From the NCBI GenBank assembly GCA_029863175.1, contig JAOTVX010000005.1, positions 68,029 through 132,028 of the forward strand: 64,000 nt of DNA. The letters run 5' to 3'. The notes under the pieces are model-generated. The model did not search any database. It was not told where the DNA came from and saw nothing but the letters and a program-made list of their open reading frames with translations. A program made the position numbers and the translations under genes. This DNA is from Betaproteobacteria bacterium (GTDB lineage: Bacteria; Pseudomonadota; Gammaproteobacteria; Burkholderiales; SG8-41). Shown here piece by piece: positions 42,978 through 50,653 of this stretch; positions within the stretch are counted from its first letter, which is position 1, and every line of letters starts with the position of its first letter.

Positions 42978-43709
42978 ATGAAACTGCTGGAAGGAAAAAC
43001 CGCCGTAATAACGGGCGGCGGAGGAGGCTTGAGCCGCTGTTACGGGCGCGCTCTCGCCCGAGCCGGTGCGGCCCTAGCGGTATCCGATATCAACGTCGAG
43101 GCCGCCAAGGCCACGAGCGATGCCATCATCAAGGAGGGCGGCCGGGCGATCACGGTGCAGGCCGATGTCACCAAGGCGGCCGAGGTCGAGCGCCTGCTCG
43201 ATCGCGCCGAGGCCGAGCTAGGACCGCTCGACATCATGCTTAACGTCGCAGGGATATTTCCGCGCGTGCCGCTAGTGGATATGACGGAGGAGGTCTGGGA
43301 CCAGGTCATCGCGATCAACCTAAGGAGCGTCTACCTCTGCTCCCGCGCGGCGATCAGGCGCATGCTTCCCCGCAAACGGGGGGTGGTCGTGAGCGCGTCC
43401 TCCGGAACCGGGATCCGCGGCCAGCCGAGAGGGTCAGCCTACGCTGCTTCCAAGGCCGGAATCATCGGCTTCACGCGCGCGGTCTCGCTCGAGTTGAAGG
43501 ATACGGGCGTGCGCATCAATTGCTTCGGACCCGGTGCAACCGACACGCCGCTGTGGCGGGTTGGCAAGAGCGAGGAAGAGATCAAGCGCCTGCTCGCGGC
43601 CGGCTACGTCTATCAGCCGGATGATTTTTCGAACGTCGTCGTCTTTCTGGCTAGTGATCTTTCCTGGCCGCTCAACGGCGAATTCATCAGCCGCGATCTC
43701 CATCGCTAG
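42978..43709 (+). CDS. SDR family oxidoreductase
   Basis: A 243-residue classical SDR. Cofactor loop TGGGGGLSRCYG near residue 12 (instead of the common TGxxxGIG), NVAG in place of NNAG near 90, Ser in VVSASSGTG, and the YAASKAG active site near 155. It ends NGEFISRDLHR, lacking the usual VDGG tail. NAD(P)-dependent alcohol/ketone conversion is expected; substrate unknown. AGAGGAG precedes ATG 42978. It is divergent from the second Bug gene. Confidence 0.88.
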   Translation: MKLLEGKTAVITGGGGGLSRCYGRALARAGAALAVSDINVEAAKATSDAIIKEGGRAITVQADVTKAAEVERLLDRAEAELGPLDIMLNVAGIFPRVPLVDMTEEVWDQVIAINLRSVYLCSRAAIRRMLPRKRGVVVSASSGTGIRGQPRGSAYAASKAGIIGFTRAVSLELKDTGVRINCFGPGATDTPLWRVGKSEEEIKRLLAAGYVYQPDDFSNVVVFLASDLSWPLNGEFISRDLHR

Positions 43710-43728
43710 CTTTGCGCGGACAGGCGGG

Positions 43729-43883
43729 AACTGGTGATGGGTGGTGGTGATGAGGCCCGCCCGAAGCCAGGAGGATGAAGGTCCTACCCGGGTGATGGGT
43801 GATGGGTGATGCATGATGCGTGACGATGTCCGATTCACGATTTACGGCAGTTCCGATCTACTCGCCACTCACCATTCACGCTT
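43729..43883. repeat. Framed short-word element, copy 1
   Basis: Flanks GCCCGAAGCCAG and GATGAAGGTC..ACCCGGGT on the left and TTTACGGCAGTTC..TCGCCA on the right enclose GGGTGAT-GGGTGAT-GGGTGAT-GCATGAT-GCGTGAC heptamers. The flanks recur at 44658-44815 with other words inside. Confidence 0.75.
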
Positions 43884-43895
43884 TATCAGACGTGG

Positions 43896-44633
43896 TCAGT
43901 TGAAGTGATATCCCCCATTCACATGCACCGTCTGCCCAGTCATGTAGGGATTGCTCGCCACCATTATGACTGCTGCCGCGACTTCCTCGACCGTACCGAG
44001 GCGCCCGAGGGGCACCTTCGCCGCGATTTCATCCCGCTGCGAGGCGATCATCTCGGTGTCGATGAGCGAGGGCGCCACCGCGTTGACCGTGATGCCATGC
44101 TTCACCAGGCGTGACGCGTAGCCGCGCGTCAAGCCTTCCATCCCGGCCTTCGAAGCATTGTAGTGCACGCCGAACACGCCGGCGCCGCGCGCTGCGCCGG
44201 AGGAAATGTTGACGATGCGCCCCCAGCCACGCGCGCGCATGCCGGGCCATACGGCCTGCGTGCAGAGGAAGGCGGACTTGAGGTTGGTCGCGATCGTGTG
44301 ATCGAAGTCGGCCTCGGTGATCTCTTCGATGGGGTGGAGGAGCGCGACGCCTGCGTTGTTCACGAGAATGTCGATCGGGCCGAGCGTCTTCTCGATGGTC
44401 GAGATCAGGGTCGCGACAGCCTTTGCGTCGGACACGTCGGCCCCGAGGGCCGTGGCCTTGCGGCCCATCTGCCCGACGGCGGCAACGGTCGCTTCGGCGT
44501 CGCTCTTACGCTCGCGGTAGTTGACGGCGATATTGACGCCCGCTTCGGCGAGCGCAATCGCGATCGCCTTGCCGATGCCGCGGGAGGCGCCGGTGACGAG
44601 GGCGGTGCGGGAGTTGAGGGATGGCGTGGGCAT
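43896..44633 (-). CDS. FabG-like SDR oxidoreductase
   Basis: A 245-residue classical SDR: TGASRGIGKAIAIALAEAG at the N-terminus, NNAGVALLHPIEE near 92, Ser in VNISSGAARG, YNASKAG active site near 155 and the C-terminal VHVNGGYHFN. It resembles 3-oxoacyl-ACP or acetoacetyl-CoA reductases, but many catabolic SDRs look the same, so no gene name is given. The gene is bracketed by the two framed repeat elements, which are in the same orientation. Confidence 0.88.
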   Translation of the reverse strand: MPTPSLNSRTALVTGASRGIGKAIAIALAEAGVNIAVNYRERKSDAEATVAAVGQMGRKATALGADVSDAKAVATLISTIEKTLGPIDILVNNAGVALLHPIEEITEADFDHTIATNLKSAFLCTQAVWPGMRARGWGRIVNISSGAARGAGVFGVHYNASKAGMEGLTRGYASRLVKHGITVNAVAPSLIDTEMIASQRDEIAAKVPLGRLGTVEEVAAAVIMVASNPYMTGQTVHVNGGYHFN

Positions 44634-44657
44634 TATCTATCTTCTATGCGTGAGGGG

Positions 44658-44815
44658 GCCGGCCCGAAGGCAGACGGCAGAAGGATGAAGGATGAAGAAT
44701 GAAGAATGAAGAATGAAGAATGAAGAATGAAGGTCATAGCCGGGTATTGGGTATTGGGTATTGGGTGATGATTTCCGATTTATGGCAGTTCAGGACGATT
44801 CGCCATTTGCGCTTT
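44658..44815. repeat. Framed short-word element, copy 2
   Basis: The same flanks as copy 1 (GGCCCGAAGGCAG, GATGAAGGTC or close, CCGGGT, then TTTATGGCAGTTC..TCGCCA), here enclosing five or six GAATGAA heptamers and three GGGTATT heptamers. No other gene lies in the gap. Confidence 0.75.
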
Positions 44816-44832
44816 TGAGAGATAGTTGTGGG

Positions 44833-45333
44833 TCACGGCGATTTCCGCCATGACGGCCTCGCTTCCGGCGCGAGCTGTGCGCGAACACTCGGGCGCAGCC
44901 CGTCGGCGGCGATTACGAGGTCGGCCCGTGCAACGGTGCCATTGGAAAACTGGACCGCGATAGCATGGCCATCAGTTTCGAGGCGCCGGAACGAGTGGCC
45001 AAGGTGATAGCGGCTGGCCGGAAACGCGCCCAGCAACAGCTCGTGGAGCCGGCCCCACGTCGTGAGAAGTTGCGGCAGCGCCAGGGTGCCGAGGACGGTG
45101 CCGCCGCGATCGAAGGTGACACGCTCCGGGTTGTTGACACCGAAAGTCTCGTCGATGTCGATGCCGATGCGGCGCAGACACCCAAACAGCTCCGGGTGCG
45201 GGATGATGCCTGCGCCGCGCCCGGAGAGGGCCTCGCGCGAGTGCTCGTAGACCTCGACGTCCCAGTCTTGCCGCAGCAGAAGGTTGGCGATGAAGAGCCC
45301 GCCGAGTGATCCGCCGATTACTAGCGCGCGCAT
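44833..45333 (-). pseudogene. Truncated FAD monooxygenase
   Basis: A 166-residue N-terminal fragment of an FAD-dependent aromatic hydroxylase. The dinucleotide motif VIGGSLGGLFIANLLLR is at the start, the RGAGIIPHPELF segment near 40, and the second FAD motif DLVIAADGLRPSVR near 140. Intact relatives, for example 2,6-dihydroxypyridine monooxygenase-like enzymes, have about 380 residues. Homology stops just after APEARP, and the frame ends in the flank of a repeat element, so the C-terminal substrate domain is lost. It could not hydroxylate a substrate. Confidence 0.75.
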
Positions 45334-45350
45334 GCGAGGCGTGCCCGTCT

Positions 45351-45462
45351 AAAGTTCAAAGTTCCAGGTTCAAAGTTCAAAGCGCAAACCATCGAATCCC
45401 TTCGCTCTCCAACCTGGAACCTGGAACCTGGAACCTGGAACCTGGAACATTGAACATTAAAC
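45351..45462. repeat. 7-nt word inverted array
   Basis: Left arm GTTCAAA-GTTCCAG-GTTCAAA-GTTCAAA; right arm five AACCTGG heptamers followed by AACATTG-AACATTA. Arms are complementary, about 40 nt apart. Related in word to the array at 23.8 kb. Confidence 0.9.
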
Positions 45463-45472
45463 GGGACGCGCG

Positions 45473-45916
45473 TCAGCGCGTCGCGGCCTCGGCGGCGGGG
45501 AAGTTGAGCTCGATCGTGACCCCGCTCGGGTCCTCGAAGAACACCTGGTGCAGTCCCAGCGTGGGAACCGTGCGCTCGCGGTACGCGACGTCATGGCGCG
45601 CAAGGCGCTCGCGCATGTCGGCAAGCCCGGTGGCGCTGAAAGCCATGTGGTCCACCGTGCCCGTGCCCTGCAAGGACTCGAGATCCCGGTCGCCGAGATA
45701 TTCCTTCAGGCCCTCGGGGTCATTCAGGTCGACGCCGATGATATGCACGACCCCGAATGATTCCGGGTGGGGCGCCCCGTTGTAGAGCCACAGGCCGGGA
45801 AACTTGAATGGCGGACGGAAGCCGACCTGAAAGCCCATCACCCCCGTGTAGAAACGGTGCGAGGCCTCGATATCAACGGTCCGGATCGAGTAGTGGTCCA
45901 GTCGTCCGATCGGCAT
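45473..45916 (-). CDS. VOC-family metalloenzyme
   Basis: A 147-residue vicinal-oxygen-chelate protein with two beta-alpha-beta-beta-beta modules. Metal ligands are visible at His8 (RLDHYSIRT), His90 (TVDHMAFSA) and Glu136 (VTIELNFP), fitting the glyoxalase or extradiol dioxygenase-type site. No substrate can be assigned; the surrounding catabolic genes suggest a ring-derived or acyl substrate. The C-terminal AAEAATR runs to the edge of a heptamer array. Confidence 0.85.
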   Translation of the reverse strand: MPIGRLDHYSIRTVDIEASHRFYTGVMGFQVGFRPPFKFPGLWLYNGAPHPESFGVVHIIGVDLNDPEGLKEYLGDRDLESLQGTGTVDHMAFSATGLADMRERLARHDVAYRERTVPTLGLHQVFFEDPSGVTIELNFPAAEAATR

Positions 45917-46047
45917 TTCACTGCTCCGCCTCGGAAAATAGAATTACTTGCGCTTTCATGCTGTTCCCCGCTATTACCGGCCGCGCACCTCGCGCCACCG
46001 TACCGAAGGAATTCTAGCACCCCGGGACCCACCGTCACGGCGCGCTA

Positions 46048-46076
46048 TTGACACCGCTCGCGAGAATCGGGAATAT
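46048..46076 (+). promoter_or_regulatory. Promoter of TRAP binding-protein gene
   Basis: Perfect -35 TTGACA (46048-46053), 17 bp, then GAATAT as a weak -10 (46071-46076), about 50 bp before the dctP-type start. Confidence 0.55.
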
Positions 46077-46127
46077 CGTTCAGCAGCAGCAACAAATCCC
46101 TGTCTGAGTGTTCTTCTGGAGGAAATT

Positions 46128-47198
46128 ATGAAACGCATCCTGCTAGCAGTTAGCGCCTGCGCGCTGGTTTTGGCCTTCGGGGTCAACGCGCCGCTACGCG
46201 CCGAGACCATCAAGTTGCGTATCGCCTCGGGCCATCCGCCAGGCGTGGTCTACGCGGGCCTGATGAAAGACTTCTTTCAGCCGGAGCTGAAGAAACAGGT
46301 CGAAGCCAAAACCAAGCACAAGATCGAATGGGTCGAAGGCTACAGCGGCTCCATCGTCAAGGTGACCGAGACCTTCGAGGGCGTGCAGAACGGCATCGTC
46401 GACATCGGCGGTTTCTGCTTCTGTTTCGAAGCGTCCAAACTGCCGCTGCATGCTTTCCAGGTGATGCTGCCCTTCGGCACCATGGACCCGACGGTGAGTC
46501 TCGCGATAGCACAAGACGTCTACAAGGCGGTCCCGTTTCTCACAGAGGTGTTCGAGAAGAAGTACAACCAGAAGCTGCTGGCGCGCATCGCCGACGGCGG
46601 CTACAACCTGGGCACATCGTTCGACTGGAACAAGGTCTCGGACTTGAAGGGCGTCAAGATCGCCGGTGCGGGGCTCAACCTCAACTGGCTGCGCTACGCG
46701 GGCGTCACACCGGTGCAGGGCTCGCTGCCCGAGGCCTATACGGGCATGAAGACCCACGTTTATGAAGGCTGGATCATGTTCCCGAGCGCGTGGGTGAACC
46801 TGAAGCTCTATGAGCCGGGCCCGTTCTACACGCTGATCGGATTCGGCTCGATCACCTGGCATGGCCTGACCATCAACAAGAGGAAGTGGGACAGTTTGCC
46901 CAAGGACGTCAAGCCGATCCTCCTGGAGGTCGCTCGCGCCTATGAGCAGAAGACCGGCAGCAACAATAAGGAACGCTATGGCCAGGACATCGCGAAGCTC
47001 AAGACGGGCCTTGCCAAGGTCAAGGAGCTCGGCGACAGCGTGCGCAAGGAGTGGGCGGTTTCGCTCAAGGACTGGCCGCAATCCCACGCGAACACGCTGA
47101 AAAAGCAGGGTCTGCCGGTGGTCAAGGTCCTCAACACGGTCCTGAAATCGGCCGAGAAGCGCGGCTACACCTGGCCAGTTCGCTACGTCGTCAAGTAA
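46128..47198 (+). CDS. TRAP transporter solute-binding protein (DctP family)
   Basis: A 356-residue periplasmic receptor. The signal peptide MKRILLAVSACALVLAFGV is followed by a cleavage site near residue 27 (LRA-ET). The mature start TIKLRIASGHPPGVVY and the mid-protein SDLKGVKIAGAGLNLNWL near 185 are the DctP-family landmarks, the latter near the conserved carboxylate-binding Arg region. It delivers an organic acid or related solute to the two permeases downstream. GGAGGAAATT precedes the start. Hairpins with a T run separate it from the permease genes, probably allowing higher expression of the receptor. Confidence 0.92.
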   Translation: MKRILLAVSACALVLAFGVNAPLRAETIKLRIASGHPPGVVYAGLMKDFFQPELKKQVEAKTKHKIEWVEGYSGSIVKVTETFEGVQNGIVDIGGFCFCFEASKLPLHAFQVMLPFGTMDPTVSLAIAQDVYKAVPFLTEVFEKKYNQKLLARIADGGYNLGTSFDWNKVSDLKGVKIAGAGLNLNWLRYAGVTPVQGSLPEAYTGMKTHVYEGWIMFPSAWVNLKLYEPGPFYTLIGFGSITWHGLTINKRKWDSLPKDVKPILLEVARAYEQKTGSNNKERYGQDIAKLKTGLAKVKELGDSVRKEWAVSLKDWPQSHANTLKKQGLPVVKVLNTVLKSAEKRGYTWPVRYVVK

Positions 47199-47223
47199 GG
47201 CGCATTGACGTTCAAGACGGTCT

Positions 47224-47312
47224 CATCCGCCGGCGGAACGCCGAAATCGGCCCGTTCCGTCCGGCGGATGCCCGCCGGCGGGTCCGAGAGCGAGCTCGGC
47301 GTTTTCTTTTCT
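47224..47312 (+). terminator. Hairpins after dctP-type gene
   Basis: A 17-bp near-perfect stem (47224-47240 with 47253-47270, one extra base) is followed by CCGAG/CTCGG and GTTTTCTTTTCTTT ending at 47312. Likely a partial terminator or 3' stabiliser that sets the receptor-to-permease ratio. Confidence 0.65.
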
Positions 47313-47368
47313 TTCGTGAGTCTTGAGTCGTGAATCCTAGGTTCGTCACCCGTGACTCGTTGTTACCT
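47310..47368. repeat. 7-nt word array
   Basis: CGTGAGT-CTTGAGT-CGTGAAT and CGTCACC-CGTGACT words. The following GGATCCCAAGTTGGGGCATC resembles the hairpin units at 32.1-32.4 kb. Confidence 0.45.
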
Positions 47369-47412
47369 CGGATCCCAAGTTGGGGCATCCGCGCCTCTGG
47401 TAGCGGGGGTAT

Positions 47413-47955
47413 ATGTCATTCCGGGTAATCAGCGATAAGGTCGCCAAGTTCATGATGGTGATGGCCGCGACCTGGGCCTTCATCCTGACTTTCATCATCA
47501 TGGCGGACATCATCGGACGCGGCGTGTTCAACGATCCGGTGCAGGGCGTGCGTGAGATCGTTGCCAACTCCATCGTGATCATCGTGTTCCTGCAGGCCGG
47601 CTACGCCATCCGTAGTCGATCGATGCTGTCGGCCGATTTCCTGATCGACCACTTTCCGCCCTGGGCCCGGCGCACCACGCTGGCGCTCGGATACCTTCTC
47701 GGCGTGGCATTCTTTGTATTGATCATCTGGGGCGGATGGCAACTGGCCATCGATTCCTGGGTCGGCGGCGAGTTCGAGGGCGAGGGCGCGCTGCGTGTGC
47801 CGTCCTGGCCGACGCGCTTCATGATTCTGTTCGGCAGCGCCCTTGCCATCGTCAACTATGTCGTCATGGCGTATCTCGACGTGGTACGGCCCGGCGATGC
47901 GAACGGGGCTGCGGACACGAGAGACGCGTGGTTCCGCCCCGCGCCCAAACCTTAG
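47413..47955 (+). CDS. TRAP transporter small permease (DctQ family)
   Basis: A 180-residue inner-membrane protein with four helices at about 15-36, 53-72, 88-110 and 132-152. The first-helix end FIIMADIIGRGVFNDPVQGV is the DctQ hallmark. It pairs with the large permease to form a sodium-driven uptake system. A G-rich ribosome site (GCGGGGG) lies before ATG 47413. The large-permease gene starts about 60 bp later. Confidence 0.9.
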   Translation: MSFRVISDKVAKFMMVMAATWAFILTFIIMADIIGRGVFNDPVQGVREIVANSIVIIVFLQAGYAIRSRSMLSADFLIDHFPPWARRTTLALGYLLGVAFFVLIIWGGWQLAIDSWVGGEFEGEGALRVPSWPTRFMILFGSALAIVNYVVMAYLDVVRPGDANGAADTRDAWFRPAPKP

Positions 47956-48013
47956 CGCTGGTTCCCGGGCCCTTCCCGAAAAAACGCAAGGTTCACGCCA
48001 GGGACTAGACGCC

Positions 48014-49348
48014 GTGTTCGACGCTACTACCGCCCTCGCGCTGATCGTAAGCCTGTTGATCCTGGTCGCGCTGGGCGTGCATATCGCGATCGCGCTTGGC
48101 ATGACCAGCGCGTTTGGCATTTATCTCGTGACCGGCGATATAGAGGTGGTCGCGAGCATGCTCGGCAGCACGGCGTACGAGGCTTTGCGCGATTACGTTT
48201 TCGCGGTCATCCCGCTGTTCATGCTGATGGGCGAATTCATCGGGAAATCGGGCGCGGTCACCGATGTGTACCGGGGCCTCAACCGCGGCCTCAAACGCCT
48301 TCCCGGGCGCCTCGCCATCGCAACCGTGCTGGGGAACGCGCTGTTCTCATTTGTCACGGGTGTGTCCATCGCCTCGGCGGCGGCGTTCTCGCGCATCGCT
48401 TATCCCGAGATGAGCCGCTATGGCTACGACAAGGGCTTCGCGCTCGGCACGGTGGCGGGCTCGAGCTGCCTGGGCATGCTGATTCCGCCGAGCGTGCTGA
48501 TGATTGTGTGGGGCATCCTGACGGAAAAGTCGATTGGCCAAATCTTTCTCGCGGGTGTGCTGCCGGGCCTGCTCCTGACGATAATGTTCGTCGCCTATAT
48601 TCTCTTAACGGCGCTGTTCCGCCCGGCCTTGGTTGGCGGCGGCGTCGACAGCCAGGTGGAGGAAAGCAGTGGCGACGAGGTATCACTCTCGGCATTCCTG
48701 ATCAGCATGGCCGGCATTCTCTTGGTCATCGTCGCCGTGCTGGGAGGCATCTGGAGAGGCTATTTCACCCCGACCGAGGGCGCCGGTGCCGGCGCGTTCA
48801 TCGGGCTCGTGCTCGGCGTCGTGAAGGGCATGCGCTATCGGGGGATCATCGAATCGATCCTGTCGGTCGGGCGCACCTCGGCACCCATCCTCCTGCTGCT
48901 CGTGGCCGCATCGTTGTACTCGCGCACCCTTGCCATGACGGGCATGGCCAACGCCATCCAGGACCTGTTCCTGGGTACCGGCCTCACGCCGTTCCTCATC
49001 ATCGTCGTGATGGTCGTTGTCTGGTTCCTGCTGGGAATGGTGATCGACTCGATCTCCATCATGCTGCTGACGGTCCCGATCTTCGCGCCGATCGCCGAGC
49101 AGCTCGGCTATGATCCAATCGCATTCGCGATTATCGGCATTCTTGCCATCGAGGCCGGGCTGCTCACGCCGCCGTTCGGGCTGCTCGTCTACACGGTCAA
49201 GGCGGCGGTGCAGGACGAGGACCCCAGTGTTTCCATCGTGCAGATTTTCAAGAGTTCATTGCCCTACTGGTGCATCATCCTCATCGCCGCAACACTGATT
49301 ATCAACTTTCCGAAGATCGCGACTTTCCTGCCCAGCCTGGTCTTCTAA
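48014..49348 (+). CDS. TRAP transporter large permease (DctM family)
   Basis: A 444-residue inner-membrane transporter with about twelve helices. Family features are VIPLFMLMGEFIGKSG near residue 62, SSCLGMLIPPSVLMIVWG near 147 and FLLGMVIDSISIMLLTVPIFAPI near 335. The GTG at 48014 is the only usual start before the first conserved helix (FDATTALALIVSLLIL). It forms one operon with the small permease and, through the hairpins, the receptor gene. The last residues are followed at once by a 13-nt word array. Confidence 0.92.
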   Translation: MFDATTALALIVSLLILVALGVHIAIALGMTSAFGIYLVTGDIEVVASMLGSTAYEALRDYVFAVIPLFMLMGEFIGKSGAVTDVYRGLNRGLKRLPGRLAIATVLGNALFSFVTGVSIASAAAFSRIAYPEMSRYGYDKGFALGTVAGSSCLGMLIPPSVLMIVWGILTEKSIGQIFLAGVLPGLLLTIMFVAYILLTALFRPALVGGGVDSQVEESSGDEVSLSAFLISMAGILLVIVAVLGGIWRGYFTPTEGAGAGAFIGLVLGVVKGMRYRGIIESILSVGRTSAPILLLLVAASLYSRTLAMTGMANAIQDLFLGTGLTPFLIIVVMVVVWFLLGMVIDSISIMLLTVPIFAPIAEQLGYDPIAFAIIGILAIEAGLLTPPFGLLVYTVKAAVQDEDPSVSIVQIFKSSLPYWCIILIAATLIINFPKIATFLPSLVF

Positions 49349-49350
49349 GT

Positions 49351-49435
49351 ATGGTGATGTGGTACTGGTGATGGGAACTGGTGATGAGTACTGGTGATGA
49401 GCCAGAATCCTTCATCACCATTATTCATCACCTCT
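49351..49435. repeat. 13-nt word inverted array
   Basis: CTGGTGATGGGAA-CTGGTGATGAGTA-CTGGTGATGAGCC left arm and TCATCACCATTAT-TCATCACC right arm, about 7 nt apart. Confidence 0.88.
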
Positions 49436-49511
49436 TCCGGTGACCGGCAGCCGGGATGAGGGCATGAACGGTGTCCCCGTGGTCTGTTTCCGTGCCGGGG
49501 AAGGAGGAAGT

Positions 49512-50636
49512 GTGAACAGGTTGAGGCAGCTCGAGCAGTTTGGACAGTCCGTTTGGCTCGATTACGTGCGCCGGGAACTTCTGACCGGCGGGGGGTTGAA
49601 GGCGCTCATCGCCGACGATGGCGTGAAAGGGGTTACGTCCAATCCCGCGATTTTTGAAAAGGCGATCGCGGAAGGGGCGGAGTACCGGGACGCGCTCGAG
49701 ATGGCAACGCGATCCGGCGAGACGGACCCCGAGCGGATTTACGAGCGGCTTGCCATCGAGGATATCGCGATGGCAGCCGATCAGATGGCGGGTGTTCATG
49801 CCGCGACCGGCGGGCGCGATGGTTTCGTCAGCCTGGAGGTTTCGCCGCGGCTTGCTCACGATACCGAAGCGACGGTGACGGAGGGGCGGCGGCTGTGGCG
49901 CGCAGTTGATCGCCCTAATCTCATGATCAAGGTGCCCGCGACGCCTGCCGGCCTGCCGGCTGTCGAGCGACTCATTGCCGAGGGCATTAACGTGAACGTG
50001 ACGCTACTCTTCGCGGTTGGAGTCTACCGCGAAGTCGCGCACGCGTACCGACGCGGGCTGGAGCAACGTGTGCGCGCGGGACAACCAGTCGATCACATCT
50101 CGAGCGTCGCGAGCTTCTTCGTGAGTCGCATCGATACTGAGGTGGACGCGATACTCGAGCGCCGTATGGGCGAGGCGGCGAGCACGGATGAACGTTGTCT
50201 GCTCGAGGCGCTGCGCGGCAAGGCCGCAATCGCCAACGCGCGGCTTGCCTATGCCGCGTATCTCGAGCTTACTGCAAGCGAGCACTGGCGCGTCCTGGAG
50301 GCGAGCGGGGCGCGGACCCAGCGCGTGCTCTGGGCGAGCACCGGCACCAAGAATCGCGCGTACCCCGATACGCTTTACGTGGACGAACTGATCGGGCCGG
50401 ACACCGTGAATACCATGCCGCCTGCGACGCTGGAGGCGTTCCGCCACCATGGCATGCCGCAGGAGCGGCTCATGGGGAATCCGGAGGAAGCGCGTGAGGT
50501 CATGGCGCGTCTTGCCGCCGCCGGCATCGACATGGAAGCCGTCACCGCGCGGCTTCTCGAGGACGGGGTACGCCTGTTCGACGAGGCTTACGGCCGGCTT
50601 CTCGGGGCGATCCAGCGCGCGCGCCGCGCTGCGTGA
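49512..50636 (+). CDS. tal: Transaldolase
   Basis: A 374-residue transaldolase of the longer bacterial type. It starts VNRLRQLEQFGQSVWLDYVR, has GVTSNPAIFEKAI near residue 40, the Schiff-base Lys in LMIKVPATPAGLP near 138, and LWASTGTKNRAYPDTLYVDEL near 277. It moves a dihydroxyacetone unit between sugar phosphates in the non-oxidative pentose phosphate pathway. GTG 49512 is chosen because AAGGAGG lies 5 nt upstream; a longer frame has no homology. It converges on the GH65 gene, their stops 17 bp apart. Confidence 0.93.
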   Translation: MNRLRQLEQFGQSVWLDYVRRELLTGGGLKALIADDGVKGVTSNPAIFEKAIAEGAEYRDALEMATRSGETDPERIYERLAIEDIAMAADQMAGVHAATGGRDGFVSLEVSPRLAHDTEATVTEGRRLWRAVDRPNLMIKVPATPAGLPAVERLIAEGINVNVTLLFAVGVYREVAHAYRRGLEQRVRAGQPVDHISSVASFFVSRIDTEVDAILERRMGEAASTDERCLLEALRGKAAIANARLAYAAYLELTASEHWRVLEASGARTQRVLWASTGTKNRAYPDTLYVDELIGPDTVNTMPPATLEAFRHHGMPQERLMGNPEEAREVMARLAAAGIDMEAVTARLLEDGVRLFDEAYGRLLGAIQRARRAA

Positions 50637-50653
50637 AGCGTCCCAGCAGGAAC

